A stretch of DNA of 64,000 nt, taken from assembly GCA_026119935.1 (NCBI GenBank), contig JALRMH010000033.1, forward strand, positions 248,001 to 312,000, in the 5' to 3' direction. The translations under genes were made by a program, and so were the position numbers. The notes beneath the pieces are model-generated. The model did not search any database. It saw nothing but the letters and a program-made list of their open reading frames with translations, and was not told where the DNA came from. The DNA is from Endothia cerciana. Taxonomy: Eukaryota; Ascomycota; Sordariomycetes; Diaporthales; Cryphonectriaceae. This document shows, piece after piece, positions 32,636 through 43,560 of this stretch. Positions within the stretch are counted from its first letter, which is position 1; every line of letters begins with the position of its first letter.

Positions 32636-33000
32636 ATACGGTGCGTCAGCTGGTACCACAAACCACACGATTGGAGGACACCCCAACGGGGGCTATTGGC
32701 CCTGCGGTGGCCCGCCTACCGGCATGCGTAGCGGGTACGGGAGCATGGAGGAAGGCGTTCCTGGTGGGCTGGTCCGACCAGATCAGCGTGGGACTGAACA
32801 GGACGTGCTGCTGTCCTGGATGGTGTTTGGCGCGGTCGTCAACCTCAGGCCGACGCGTTGCCAATTCCGGAGGGATACAGCAACGGTCGGGGGCCGTCTC
32901 GCGACGATTGGCCACGTTTTAGAACCCGTTGGTGTGTCTGCGGCCAAGGACAACAAGAAGTAAGAATGAAGAGGGGTGAAAATTTTTAAAAATTTAAGAT

Positions 33001-33041
33001 TTCTAAAAAAATTAAAAAATTAAAAAATTAAAAATTTACAA
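33001..33041. repeat. A/T-rich tandem (attaaaaa)n
   Basis: Several copies of an 8-9-bp unit attaaaaa, preceded by the near-palindromic aatttttaaaaattt at 32979-32994. Confidence 0.85.
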
Positions 33042-33110
33042 GATGCTACGGTGTTTTCTCCGTCAGGAGTGAGGACGAGGACGCGTGAGGCTCGTGTTCA
33101 CATATAGAAT

Positions 33111-33122
33111 CCCCCCCCCCCC
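33111..33122. repeat. Poly(C)12 tract
   Basis: Run of 12 C followed by a (tcc)n stretch. Confidence 0.95.
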
Positions 33123-34140
33123 TCCTCCTCCCATCCCAGCCCCATTCCAGTAGGATCAAGAGACTTCGGTTATACGATCTCCAACCGGGGTCAAAGAGAG
33201 ACTGCCCAGGACGGCGTCAGCTTTGGGCGATCCCATATCCCTTTTGTGGTAAGGTGGGCAGCAGGGCAGGGCAAGGTCCAGAACCCGAGTATATCAAAGT
33301 GACTGAAGCCACCTCGCTGCCATGTAGATCGCTGCCCGGTCATCTATCTCAAGTGCCCGTGTAACCTTCCGAATGTCGACGATACCCAGCGGGGGATCAC
33401 GAGGAGGGACGGAGGCATACAGTAGTACCCTCACAGCCGTGGGAGTTTCTCGAGATGCCTTGGGCCCGGCGGACAGAGAAGGCAAAGGAGGAAGATGGGA
33501 TCACGATGCAGGCATCCCCCCCTGATGCCGGGCTTGCTGCCCCTGAGATGGGTTTACCGGTTCGTGGGGTCTACCCTGCCTGCCCCGAGCCTCTTGCAAT
33601 GTACCATGCTGCGGTGACCCCTCTACAGCGCGCGGTGCCGCCAAAGTCTGCTCCCAGATATCTTCTTCTTCCCTGCCGCGGAGGCTGCACCCAGCGAACT
33701 GAATTTGATTTTCTGGCTTGGCAGCCCGTAGAGGTTGCTCCGGCTGGAAAAAAGAACGCGACGAGCCTCCCGTTGTGGCATGCCTGGGGGGACCAGGCCT
33801 CCTGACGTCCTGACGCGTGCACAACGGGGTACCATAATACCTGTACGAACAGAAGCACTGATCGCTGCTCACTGTACCGCATACTGTGGGGTCTGGAAGT
33901 AACCGATACGAACCTTCAGGCGCATTGTCCAAGTGGTGGCGGAGACCTGGGCGAGTAGTGCAGTGCTCTACCTGGATCGGGACATGCTCCACAAGGGTAG
34001 CATCCACTGTGATTGTCTGTGGCTCTCAGGGACCTGGACAGGGAACAAGGGCCTGGGGGATCCCAGAGAAACCCTGAGCAGAATGGTGGGATGCGACTAC
34101 TGAGTAGTAGATATGCCACCCTCACTGCGCAGTCTCCCCT

Positions 34141-34152
34141 CCCCCCCCCCCC
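34141..34152. repeat. Poly(C)12 tract upstream of the DENN gene
   Basis: Run of 12 C inside a C/T-rich region about 740 bp before the DENN start codon. Confidence 0.95.
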
Positions 34153-34551
34153 TTCACCGTTGCCGGCGACCCTTGGAAGAGCTACAGTACCGAGAGCCCA
34201 CCAAGATCATCCACTGTCGTACCGAGCCACGCGGGAACTACGCGCCGTCAAATTCCTCCCAACGCAACTCACCCACCGTTTCTTCAAGTTGCCGGCCCTC
34301 CACCACACTATTCTTCTGCTGCTCTGGTTTCCCCTTTCCCCCTCCACCCGGCGCGCGATTGCAGTGTCTTTGCCCTCTTCGGTCACAGCTGGCGACTGTT
34401 CTGTGTTTCTGACCCTCATCATACGATTCACAGCTCTAGCTTGCTACCTCCCCAGCCCTTATCTCCTCCGGAGTCCGGTCTGCAGCAACAAGCGACCGCC
34501 GAATTGGACGACCTGGACCCGTTATCCGGAGTATCTTGGTCCTCCCTACCG

Positions 34552-34564
34552 CCCCCCCCCCCCC
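34552..34564. repeat. Poly(C)13 tract upstream of the DENN gene
   Basis: Run of 13 C about 330 bp before the DENN start codon, followed by acccc. Confidence 0.95.
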
Positions 34565-34892
34565 ACCCCCTCCGACCAATCTGTCCGAACATATCCAGGC
34601 ACATATCCAATCTCGAGGTTGCCCTGGCTGACTGCCCCCTATTCCTGGACACCTTCACACTCTCGACAAAGGAAGCCCAGGACCTCAGCAGGACCTCAGA
34701 CTTACACCACCCTCCCCGGCCTTTGATCAGCCGGTCAGGAGGACCAGCAAGTGCTCTGGGTGTGCAACGGGGTTAGCACGCGCTCTCATGTGCCCCCAGA
34801 AGCCCGGGTCCTCAGCATAAAATCCTTGGGACAGCCGATGCCCCCATGAGGGAGTCCGACTGTGGAATACTGCTCCAGACAAGACCGGTGTC

Positions 34893-37800
34893 ATGGATGG
34901 CCCCTCTCACCCGCTTGCCGACTATTTCTGGATCGCCGGCATAGAAGAAATTGAGTACCATGATAACGACCCCGTCGACGCGCGCCCGCTCAGCACCCTC
35001 CAGCTGGACGATACCATCAAGGAAGACCATGAGGGCCCCGAGTCCCCCCCCGGCTCGCCCCCCAAGAACAACACCGCCCGCCACTCTCGCCGAAACTCCC
35101 TCAACCGGCTCTCCAAGGTATCTAGCGATGTGCGGTTCTCGATACAGACAGTAGGCGAGGAGGACGACGGAAACACCAGAAGTAACAGGAGCAGTGCTAC
35201 TATTCGGCCAGTCACGGTCGGCGGTGGCACCAATGGCACCAATGGCACCAGCGGCGCGAACGGTGCCGACGATAGCACCCCGACCACCGACGCCCCTACC
35301 GTCTCCATCCCGGGATCCGCTACCGGCGTGGGGTTCACAGGCTTGCCCGATTTTGACTTTGACGAGGCCTTGCTGAAGTTCGCGGCCGAGCGCGAGAACT
35401 TCCTGGATGATCTAAGTTTCAGCGCTGGGGCCAAGCTGCAGCCGCGGGCTCCCATGGTCAACCCTCGGACGGAGAGGATCAAGGCCGAGGAGGGCGAGGC
35501 GAGCGGGAGGATGAGCCCCCTGAGGAGCATCAAGGGTAGCATCCGGCGGAAGATCAGCTTCAGGGACATGAACAGCGTTAAGAGGCAGACCACCATCGCG
35601 AAGCAGCGACCAGGTACGTTGTTCTCTCCAGGATACGTGGTGGGCGACCAGAGGACGATCTGCTCACGCCCTACAGCTTCTGTCCGGACCACGAAGCGTC
35701 TTAGCAACTACAACTCCGTCATTCCTCCACCGGAACCCCTAAACCTGGATCCAAACATGCACCCCCTCAGGAGGCGGTTCGAGCCAAAGTTGCTGGACAG
35801 ATATCCAAAGAATGTCCCTGACGAGGTGGCCCGGAGAGGCAGGTTCCCGGACTATGTGCCCATGTTTGCCTTCCCCAACGACATACAGATCGTGTCGTCC
35901 GACGACCGGCCTCGGCCCACCTGGCATGGCTTCACTATGACCAGCGACGACAACTCCAAGATTTACGGCATAACCGTGATCATATGGACCCCACTGAGTG
36001 TCGACGTTGCGGACCAGGTCGAGAAGAAATGCGAGGCATGGAGGCAGAGGCACATGTCTGACGAGGAGAGAGAGCTCGCGGCTAGTCTCGGCGCCCGTCT
36101 TGCGGCGGAGCGGGCGAACTTGTCACAACTTTTGGCCAAACTTCCCACCATCGCCTCTGGCTCTCCCGCTAGAGACGCTCTCGACGACCAGATCAGTACA
36201 GTGGAGGAGAAGATCAGTCTCATGACCGACATGCTGCGGCCGCTGAGGCACGGGGCAGCATCGAAAATCGACGGGTTGACCGCGGGGGAGACCGGACTGT
36301 GGACACCCCGCGCATATGGTATTCTGGGCCGAGATCAGACCAAGATATCATTTTGGAAGGAATGGCTCCGAGCTGTCCTTGTGCCCATGAGCGATGGTGC
36401 GATCCTGAGGGTCCCGCCGAGCTCACCTAAGGTAGGACGCTGGCAGCCCCTTGAGCGGTACGTCGTCAACCTCTGCATGGAGGCCTTGAGCCCCCTGAGC
36501 TCCAAGACACAGGTAGAGCTTGGCCTGAGGGAGCTCCGCCTCTACTCCCGCAAGGAGGCCATCAACGAGCTTCCCGGTTCGCGAAACATCGACATCTACG
36601 CCCTGTTCAGATGCCTCTCCCTCGAGAACATCCTGGCCCTGTTCGAATATGCCATGTCCGAATCGCGCATCATCTTCGTCTCCTCCTACACGGCCATGCT
36701 GCACCTTGCATGCCACGGCCTCGTCAACCTCATGTACCCACTGAAGTGGGCAAGTGTGTTCATTCCGGTGTTACCAGCGAGGCTGCTCTCCGCGCTCGAT
36801 GCCCCTTGCCCTTACATAGTCGGGATCGAGAGGCGCTACGACAACGTCGAGCTTCCTGAGGACGACTACGTGCTCGTGGACCTCGACAGGGATACGATCG
36901 ACGCCACGTCGCAGCCGATTCGACTTCCTCGACAGCACCGTAGAAAGCTGCTCTCCCTGCTGCAGATCGCTGCGCCACACCAACTGAGATATGGGGTTGC
37001 AACCGGTGCGCCTCCATATGCCATCGAAGCATTTCCCTACGATTCGTTTTCGGCGGAACATGAGGCGTTGTTTACCTCCAGGCCTGTGCCCAGCACTCTG
37101 GGGAAATGGGTCTCGCAGAATTCGTCGACCTTTGGCGAACCACTCCAGCCGGAGAGCATACGGAAACCTATCTTTAATGCCTTCTCCCACGCCAGGCCTG
37201 ATCTTCAGGGGAGACCGGCTACGGCGCGGTCCGGGAAGACCAGTCCGCAGTCCTCCGTCTCGCCAATCTCAATGAACTTCCCGCCTATGCCGACAACACC
37301 GGTTTCTCGGACCGACTCAGGGTTTGCCGGGGCGAATACACTTCGAGAGAAGCGCTCTGGCCATTTCGAGACCAAACCCCGGCGCAGCTCTTCCTTTGGT
37401 ATAGAACAACACCCACCGGTCCACAGGCCCAGCCTGCCGTACCTTAATGGGCACGGGGCAAATCTATCCATCTCGTCTGTCTCCGGAGATTCTTCGTCCT
37501 CGTACAATGCCGGGTATGCCCCATCATCATATGCGCAGTCGACGATCGCGGCCTCGACTGTGATGCCGAACATGCTTGTTCAGCTTGTCGAGAACACGGA
37601 TACGACGGTCTGGGTGGAGGGCCACTGCATGGAGTGGAACCCATCTGAGCGCGACTCTCTCTGCGGAATTTGCGATGATCGGTCTGAGGGCGATGGGCTG
37701 TTCAGGTGCCGCGGCTGTGGCACCCTGGCCCACAACCGCTGCTTGGGTTTTGTCTGTCTCGTCTGCCCTGTCGCCTTTCACCCCGACAGGGTCCGAGCCG

Positions 37801-38452
37801 CATTCGTTCGTTGCCTCGCCAGCCTGCTGTTCACATACCGGAAATATCTGGGTCGGCCCACAAAGCTGCAGAAGGAGAACGGCCAGCTTTATGCGTTCGA
37901 CATGAATGGGTTCATCAAGAGCTTGCCGTACGACCAACAGGAGTACGCCAGCATGATGAGGGAAACGCAAGGTAAGAGTCCGACCCACGCCCTTAAGGTA
38001 CGCAACAGCTTTGCTGATGTGATATAGCTTTCAACGAATTCATACATGAGAGGGAACGCAACTCCGTGAGCCATCCAGACATCCGTCTCTTCGATGAGAT
38101 CTTGGTAGCCAAGAAGGCCCGAGGACGACCCGGTCTGTCAGCCGGGTTCTCTCGGCTCTCGACGCTTCGGGCAAACCATGGGGTATCGAGCGGTTTCAAT
38201 GGACCTTCAAAGCAGCCCAAGATGAACGGGTTCCTGGGTGACACCAATGACCACATCTGGAGGACGGCGTCTGTCCCGGTCCCGACGTCCAAGTTTCCCG
38301 GCGACTATCATGCTATCATCTCAAGAATCCCGGCGAGACTTGATCCGTCCCTGATCAAGGAGCCGCGCTCCATCCAGGGTGCGCCAAGGCCAGAGCAGAA
38401 GGGCAAGGGGTTTCTGAGGAAGCAGGTCGGGAGCTCGGTCGGAACGCCATAG
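34893..38452 (+). CDS. DENN-domain protein with internal zinc finger (putative Rab exchange factor)
   Basis: Three exons: 34893..35613, 35677..37971 and 38028..38452; 1146 aa. The N-terminal ~240 residues are low-complexity, with a TNGTNGTSGANGA repeat. The uDENN part starts near residue 265 (LRRRFEPKLLDRYPKNVPDE, FPDYVPMFAFPNDI, KIYGITVIIW). A central coiled-coil-like insert follows, and the core DENN region spans ~465-690 (WKEWLRAVLVP, LSLENILALFEYAMSESRII, LMYPLKWASVFIPVLPARLL). After a Ser/Pro-rich linker comes a Cys/His cluster near residues 895-945 (CGICDDRSEGDGLFRCRGCG, HNRCLGFVCLVC), then the dDENN region (YRKYLGRPTKLQ, TQAFNEFIHERE). DENN proteins usually activate Rab GTPases in membrane traffic. 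Intron 1 (63 nt) has no stop and keeps frame, so it is easily mistaken for coding. Confidence 0.9.
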
Positions 38453-38693
38453 TGGTCGGGGTCGAGACTTTGACTTCCAGATACTGGTCAACCAACCCAC
38501 AAATTGCGATCGACATATTGATGCGCGCGATTCTGTTTCGGCACAGCAGACGGCCCAGCCCTAAAAAGGTGCTCGTCTGTGGCCATATCGAGGACACGGG
38601 GGTGGAAACTGCAGAGGGAAAGAGGGGCGCTTCACGTTCAACAAAAGGCCCGGGGGATCAAGGCTCAAATTGCATCAGCTGACTGGCTGTACC

Positions 38694-38706
38694 GGGGGGG
38701 GGGGGG
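38694..38706. repeat. Poly(G)13 tract
   Basis: Run of 13 G downstream of the DENN gene. Confidence 0.95.
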
Positions 38707-38912
38707 AAGAGGGCATTTGGATCATCAGCGTCAGGCTAGACTTTTGACAAGACATTGTCATCTAGGGAGAGCCATGTATAAGTAGGTAAATATGTAAAGG
38801 CAGCCACGGCGCAACAACAAAGGAGCTCTCAACTGTTGAATAAGTGACATCCTCCGGGGGCATCAGTTCTAGCGAGGGGCATTGATTAGATCAAAAAGAC
38901 TTTTTGAGTCAT

Positions 38913-38923
38913 TATCATCGTCG

Positions 38924-38956
<33 letters not shown>
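38913..38956. repeat. (CAT)n microsatellite
   Basis: About a dozen copies of cat with two cgt interruptions at the left end, downstream of the TRAPPC13 stop codon. Confidence 0.9.
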
Positions 38957-39084
38957 CGATGGAAACTGCATCGTGTTGCGTGATCCTGGTTGTACATATC
39001 CTGCTCAGCCTGCGATCAGTATGGCACTGCCAACCTGACACCCTTGTCTCACGCAGAGGGCCCGCCACGTTTGTGCGGTCATCG

Positions 39085-39472
39085 TCAGAGATGTCTAGTG
39101 CCCAACTTCCCCGTCGCGAGCCAACCCTTGCTTCCCATCTCCCCTCTCCAGCCGATCCCCAGCACGCCAAACAGTATCCTGCCCTCCTCCTCCTTCGCCG
39201 CCCTGCCCCCCACCTCCTCGATCACGAAACACACCTGCTCCACCTCGGCGGGGTGCAGCACTGGCTTCGGGCTCCCGCTCGCCTCCCAGTTGCAGTCGCG
39301 GTAGCTCAGCCCCGGCTCGAGCTCCAGCACGACGCGCTCCAGCTGCATCGCGTCCTCGGAGCAGTTCTCGAGCTGCGCCTCGAGGACCCACCTCCGCCTG
39401 CCCTCCCCCGCCGCCGCCGCCGCCGCCACGCCTGCCCCGACGGCAACCCCGCCGCCGTCCGGCGGGGGTGTC

Positions 39473-39511
<39 letters not shown>

Positions 39512-40288
39512 GGCAGCAGCGCAGGGAGCGGGCCGGCCTTCGTCCTCACGATCAGGCTGGGCTTGCAGACGAACTGGTACAGCTTCCGGAAGGTCCTCGT
39601 GCGCCCGGACGTCTCGGTGGCCTCGTAGTACGACACCGTCACGCCCAGCACGTGGTTCCCCTCGTCCCTGAGGTCGAAGTTGACGATGCGCTGCAGGGTC
39701 TGGCCGGGCCCGAGGTCCACACCGCTAACACCACCGCCGCCTCCCTTCCCGGCCACCCCCTCCTCCTCCTCCTCCTCCCCGCCTTCCCCCACGGGCGGGG
39801 AGATGAGGGGCAGCTTGGTGCTCGCGCCGGAGGAGGGCGCCTTCATCTCCGCCTCGATGCGGACGTCGCGGATGGACTTCCCCGGCGCGCCGGGCCGGGA
39901 CGGGTCGGGGGGCTCGTGGTTCGCGCATAGCGTGCAGGAGAAGGTCTCGCCCACGTAGGTCGAGCCGAAGGACGGCGGGAGGTTGAGGATCGGGCTGAGG
40001 AGGAAGGGCGCGGGGTTTGTGTCGTGGGCGCTGGTGTAGGCGAGGGAGGCGGGCACGGGCGGCGGCGGCGGTCGGGGGTCGTCCGACGCTGATGCCGTTG
40101 GGGGGAGCGGGTTCTGGAACACCAGGGACGGCCGGGAGAGCCTGCAAGGAGGGGCAAGAAGAGGTCAGCTTCAGACAGTGAGGACTGGGAGGGGCGCATC
40201 CTCATCCTTCGACTTGCCTGAGGACCTTGAGGGAGATGGAGTGTGGCTCCTTGACGGGATCGTGGGAGGGGTAGCGTTGGTGGCTCAT
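39085..40288 (-). CDS. TRAPPC13: TRAPPC13-like subunit (DUF974), with a GC-AG intron and polyQ
   Basis: Minus-strand exons 40288..40218 and 40141..39085; 375 aa. The spliced start MSHQRYPSHDPVKEPHSISL runs into KVLRLSRPSLVFQNP, a strongly conserved DUF974 opening. Other family stretches are PPSFGSTYVGETFSCTLCAN, RIVNFDLRDEGNHVLGVTVS and FRKLYQFVCKPSL. TRAPPC13 is a late subunit of the TRAPP complex, which acts as an exchange factor for Rab GTPases at the Golgi. The only intron that keeps this frame has donor GCAAGT and acceptor TGCAG, a GC-AG intron. The protein carries low-complexity inserts: GGEEEEEEGVAG, twelve Gln from CAG repeats and an Ala run. These are strongly GC-rich and probably length-variable. 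Confidence 0.9.
39474..39513. repeat. CTG/CAG trinucleotide repeat encoding polyQ in TRAPPC13
   Basis: Twelve to thirteen ctg units on the + strand read as Gln on the minus-strand gene. The purity suggests ongoing slippage. Confidence 0.95.
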
Positions 40289-41693
40289 CTTGACTATCTC
40301 CTGGCTTCTGTCTGGGTATCTAATTGGAAGAAGCAGGGAGGCTCCCCAATCGCCAGGACAACGAGGCTTCAAGGTTGTACTTATAGTCAGTAAGGGAAGG
40401 CATCGCTTGGCTCGTGGTCAAGAAGAGGTGAATGTCGTCAAGCTGGGCCAGACCCCCCGTCTTATCGATAAAGCTCCCCTGGCCCCTGTATCCTCGAAAC
40501 AACTGCGAGTACAGGACTTTTGGACAAGAGTAAATAACCTGCTCTCTGTGAAAAGCCCCGTGCACATTGAAGGTTGGTCTGATCTGAAGCCAAAGGGCCA
40601 GTGCTACTTCTTTCTCACAGCTCCCCCACCCCGGCTCACAAGAGCTTGACCCTGATCTGTTCTGCTTTGCCCTCTTGCAAGAGACAGTAATGATGTCCTG
40701 AAGGACTTGGGTTCTGACTTCGTATCATATCTTGGCCTTTGGCTCTTGGCCCATCGATAAGTGTTGTGAGGTTCGAGGCTTTCAATGAGGCCAGGGCTTC
40801 TTCCCAGTGTTGCAGCAACAGGAGCCTCATCACCAGCAGCAAAACCGCTGGTGCAACAGCGGGATATCCATGAGCAGGTCACTGTGCGCAGAGGGTGAAG
40901 AGCGAGAGAAAGGCTCGACATGAAGATGGCAGCCTGGTCGACTCCTCGGGCGCGTTCAGAATTGTGCCGGGAGGGGACAAAAGACCCAACGCCTTCGAGG
41001 GATGGCTCTGGGAACAAGGACAAGGATCCTCGTAAGAATGGATATCACAATACAGATGCGTCAAACATGGAAAGGGGGAACCAAAGATGAAAGTCCCTGT
41101 GTTCCAAGACCTCGAAGGTACCATCAGCCGAGCGTAACAAAACGACTACTCCCTATGACCCCGGCCGTGTCTGCCACCATATCCAGATCCTCTCTGACTG
41201 GCCAGCGATGAGTGGTGTCAAGATCTAGGAACCACAATAGTGAGGACTGTGACAACCTTCACACCCGCTGTTCCCTGCAGCCTGGTCTTTGATTCCAGGT
41301 CTTTCAGGTAATGCGTGGTCACAGCTCATCATTGATATTATTAGCTATCTAGATGCAGATTAGTGTGGTAATTTGAGGTGAAGAAGGCAGCGAGCCGATC
41401 GACTCGGCACCGCTTGATCACGAGCCAACTCCACAATCCGTGAAGCACATCAATCTTGAACACAACAGCGACGCTGCACACTCTGAGCGGTTTGGCTCGG
41501 CAATATCTCTGTCCCCCAGCACGGCAGAGAACACTGTCTGCGGTCAACGGCCGTCTCAGGGGAGATGCATGTTCGCAGTCCCATCGCTACAGTCAACCAT
41601 GATGTGGCATCAGCGCATGAGGCCGACGCGGTGGAGGACCCGGTTGTGGTGCGACTGTGACGTAGGTGCGCTCCTTACGCTGGGCAGGTCATA
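40289..41693. other. Intergenic region upstream of TRAPPC13 and downstream of Pol iota
   Basis: 1.4 kb. Contains the promoter of TRAPPC13 at its left end. Short open frames (for example 40604-41023 minus) have no family features. Nothing else is supported. Confidence 0.5.
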
Positions 41694-43560
41694 TCAGCGG
41701 TCTCCAAGGTCGTGATATCGCTCGTGGGCAGCCATAGCAAAAGGAGGGATGAAGTGACCGCATCGCCGACAGGCCTGGCTTCCGTCCAGCTCATCCCATG
41801 CTTCCGCCTCTCCGTCCGCGATGTCGAGGCAGTTTGCGCCCATGTCACCGTCAGAGGTTGGAGTGACAGAGGAGTCAAGACCATGCCGGCTCGCCTCCTC
41901 TGTACCCTCGAGCGTCGATTCTTCTTCGTCATGCACCTTGAAGTCTCGCAGGACGTCCTTCTGTCTCCTGAACATCTGCGAGATGTCTCTCCCGCTTCCC
42001 GCTGCGCCTGGTTCGGCTGCCGTGGGAACCATGTTCGCCACGCAGATGTTAATCATCCCGATGTTCCAACCGCTCTTGTCCGAGTTCAATACGAAGAACA
42101 TCGGCAGAAGCGTCTCTTTCACGAGCTTTTCCAAGATGTGTTCGTCGTCCAGCCTGTTCGAACTGGTGAAGATGAAGGTCGGAAGTGGCTGGCTGCGACT
42201 TCCCCGGCCCCAGTTGTAGGGCTTGCCATCACTGTAAGATATCTTGGGACGAGTTGACAGCCGAAGCGTTTTGGGATGTGCGAGCCATTTCCTTCGCTTC
42301 CGAGTGTTTATAATTTCAGGGCTTGATCCGTTGGCTGACGGTGGAGCATCCTCGTCTGCTTCTTCATCCTCGGTGAGGTCAACGTACATACGACGTAGTA
42401 GAGACGCAGCAAGCTTCAGCATCTCCCGCTCGATCTCCGCGACAGTGTTCAGTCCACCTTCCCGCCCGGGGTATGTATCCTCGATAGAGATCTGTGTTGG
42501 GACATTGCTCGCAGCCTTGACCTCGGTGTTGTCGATTCCGTGAAGGAGAGCCCACACCTTCTCGCCGATGGCTTTCTCCGAGCCGGGCCGACTTCCCAGC
42601 AGCTTTTCCAGCATCTGAGTGGAGACATCAGAATGGCCTCGGAACTCGCCGACGGTCACGGCGGACCCGTTGGTGTAGGTGTCCGTGTCCGCATCCTTCC
42701 CCAGGAAGAAGCTCTCCAGCGCGTGCGTAATTTTACCCCCGATTCCAGGAACCTTACGAAGCCCGTGAGAGTCGACGAATTTCAGAACATCCTCGTGGTG
42801 GAGCGAAAATAGAGTCGTCTGATTCCTTGGCTTGTTGGCACTACCAACAAGTTTGCTCAGGAGCTTGCTGGTTGAGATGCCACAGGCCGAGGTGTAGCCC
42901 TCCTCTTCAATCTTGATACGGAGATATCTTGCCAGGTGTGAGGCAAGTATAAGCCGCATATACAGCAGATCCTCGTCATAGCCTTCCCTCTCACTAGTTC
43001 CCACAATGCATCCAGCAACTGCTGAAGCATCGAAGCTGAAGCCCTTCTCAGGGTCGTCCTGGGAGAGACAAAAGAATGATTCCGAGAGCACATTGAGATT
43101 TAGTAGACCAACGTTATAGGTGATTATGTCAGTGACGTCGAGGAAGATCTCGTCCAGCCCTAGGCGCTCGACCTTCTTGTTCCAGGAGTACGACCTCAGT
43201 AGGCCGTACAGCTTCTTGGACACGTCACGGAAGGCAGACAGGTCCTCACCATCAGCCAGGACCAGTTCCGGACAGACCTTCTTAGCCTCTGATATGAGCT
43301 GCAGTTTCCGGACACCGCGGCTCCGAGCGACGTAATTGCACGTGGCCAAGATGCTCTTCTGCTTGATGCCCAGGGGCAGAGACCTGAGGGCGGGCTGAGA
43401 GTTCTCGACCACCTGTGCGTAGAAGCAGTCATAGTCCTTGGAGAGATATGATAAGTTCTTCTGTCTCTGGCTGGACGTGTGGGCCCACGATTCTTACAAA
43501 ATGCAAGACTATCCTGTCCTGCTTGAGATGTGGAACCTTCGTCTTCACCGGGAATTCCAT
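41694..43560 (-). CDS. POLI: DNA polymerase iota-type Y-family translesion polymerase
   Basis: Minus-strand exons 43560..43498 and 43436..41694; 601 aa. Exon 1 (MEFPVKTKVPHLKQDRIVLH F) splices to DYDCFYAQVVE, rebuilding the first catalytic motif FDYDCFYAQ with its metal-binding Asp. The second acidic motif is LGLDEIFLDVTD. Fingers/palm features (LGIKQKSILATCNYVARSRG, KLQLISEAKKVCPEL), the SACGISTSKLLSKLVGSANK motif, a helix-hairpin-helix KVPGIGGKI and a little-finger region are in the expected order for Rad30/Pol iota. The tail holds a CRRCGHFIPPFAMAAHERYH zinc finger, likely a ubiquitin-binding UBZ. The enzyme inserts nucleotides opposite damaged or non-instructive bases. The acceptor is ccaag rather than cag. 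The C-terminal finger fits recruitment to ubiquitinated PCNA. Confidence 0.9.

Larger units (their letters stand above)
29665..34892. other. 5.2-kb non-coding region rich in low-complexity tracts
   Basis: This is the longest gap in the window. No frame on either strand has family features. It contains a C/T tract (30720-30790), poly(C) runs at 30924-30937, 33111-33122, 34141-34152 and 34552-34564, an 85-bp GA microsatellite (32551-32635) and an A/T tandem (33001-33041). The last kilobase is C/T-rich and likely the leader or promoter of the DENN gene. A long non-coding transcript or long 5' UTR is possible but not shown. Confidence 0.5.
38453..39084. other. Convergent intergenic region with simple repeats
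   Basis: 630 bp between the DENN and TRAPPC13 3' ends. It holds a 13-nt G run and a (CAT)n microsatellite, both listed separately, and no supported gene. Confidence 0.5.

Noticed and set aside
33501..34007. 168-codon minus-strand frame in the long non-coding region
   Set aside because: Biased composition, no recognisable domain, overlapping equally open frames on both strands.
39468..39671. Ala-rich frame through the CTG repeat on the + strand
   Set aside because: Mirror of the TRAPPC13 polyQ region.
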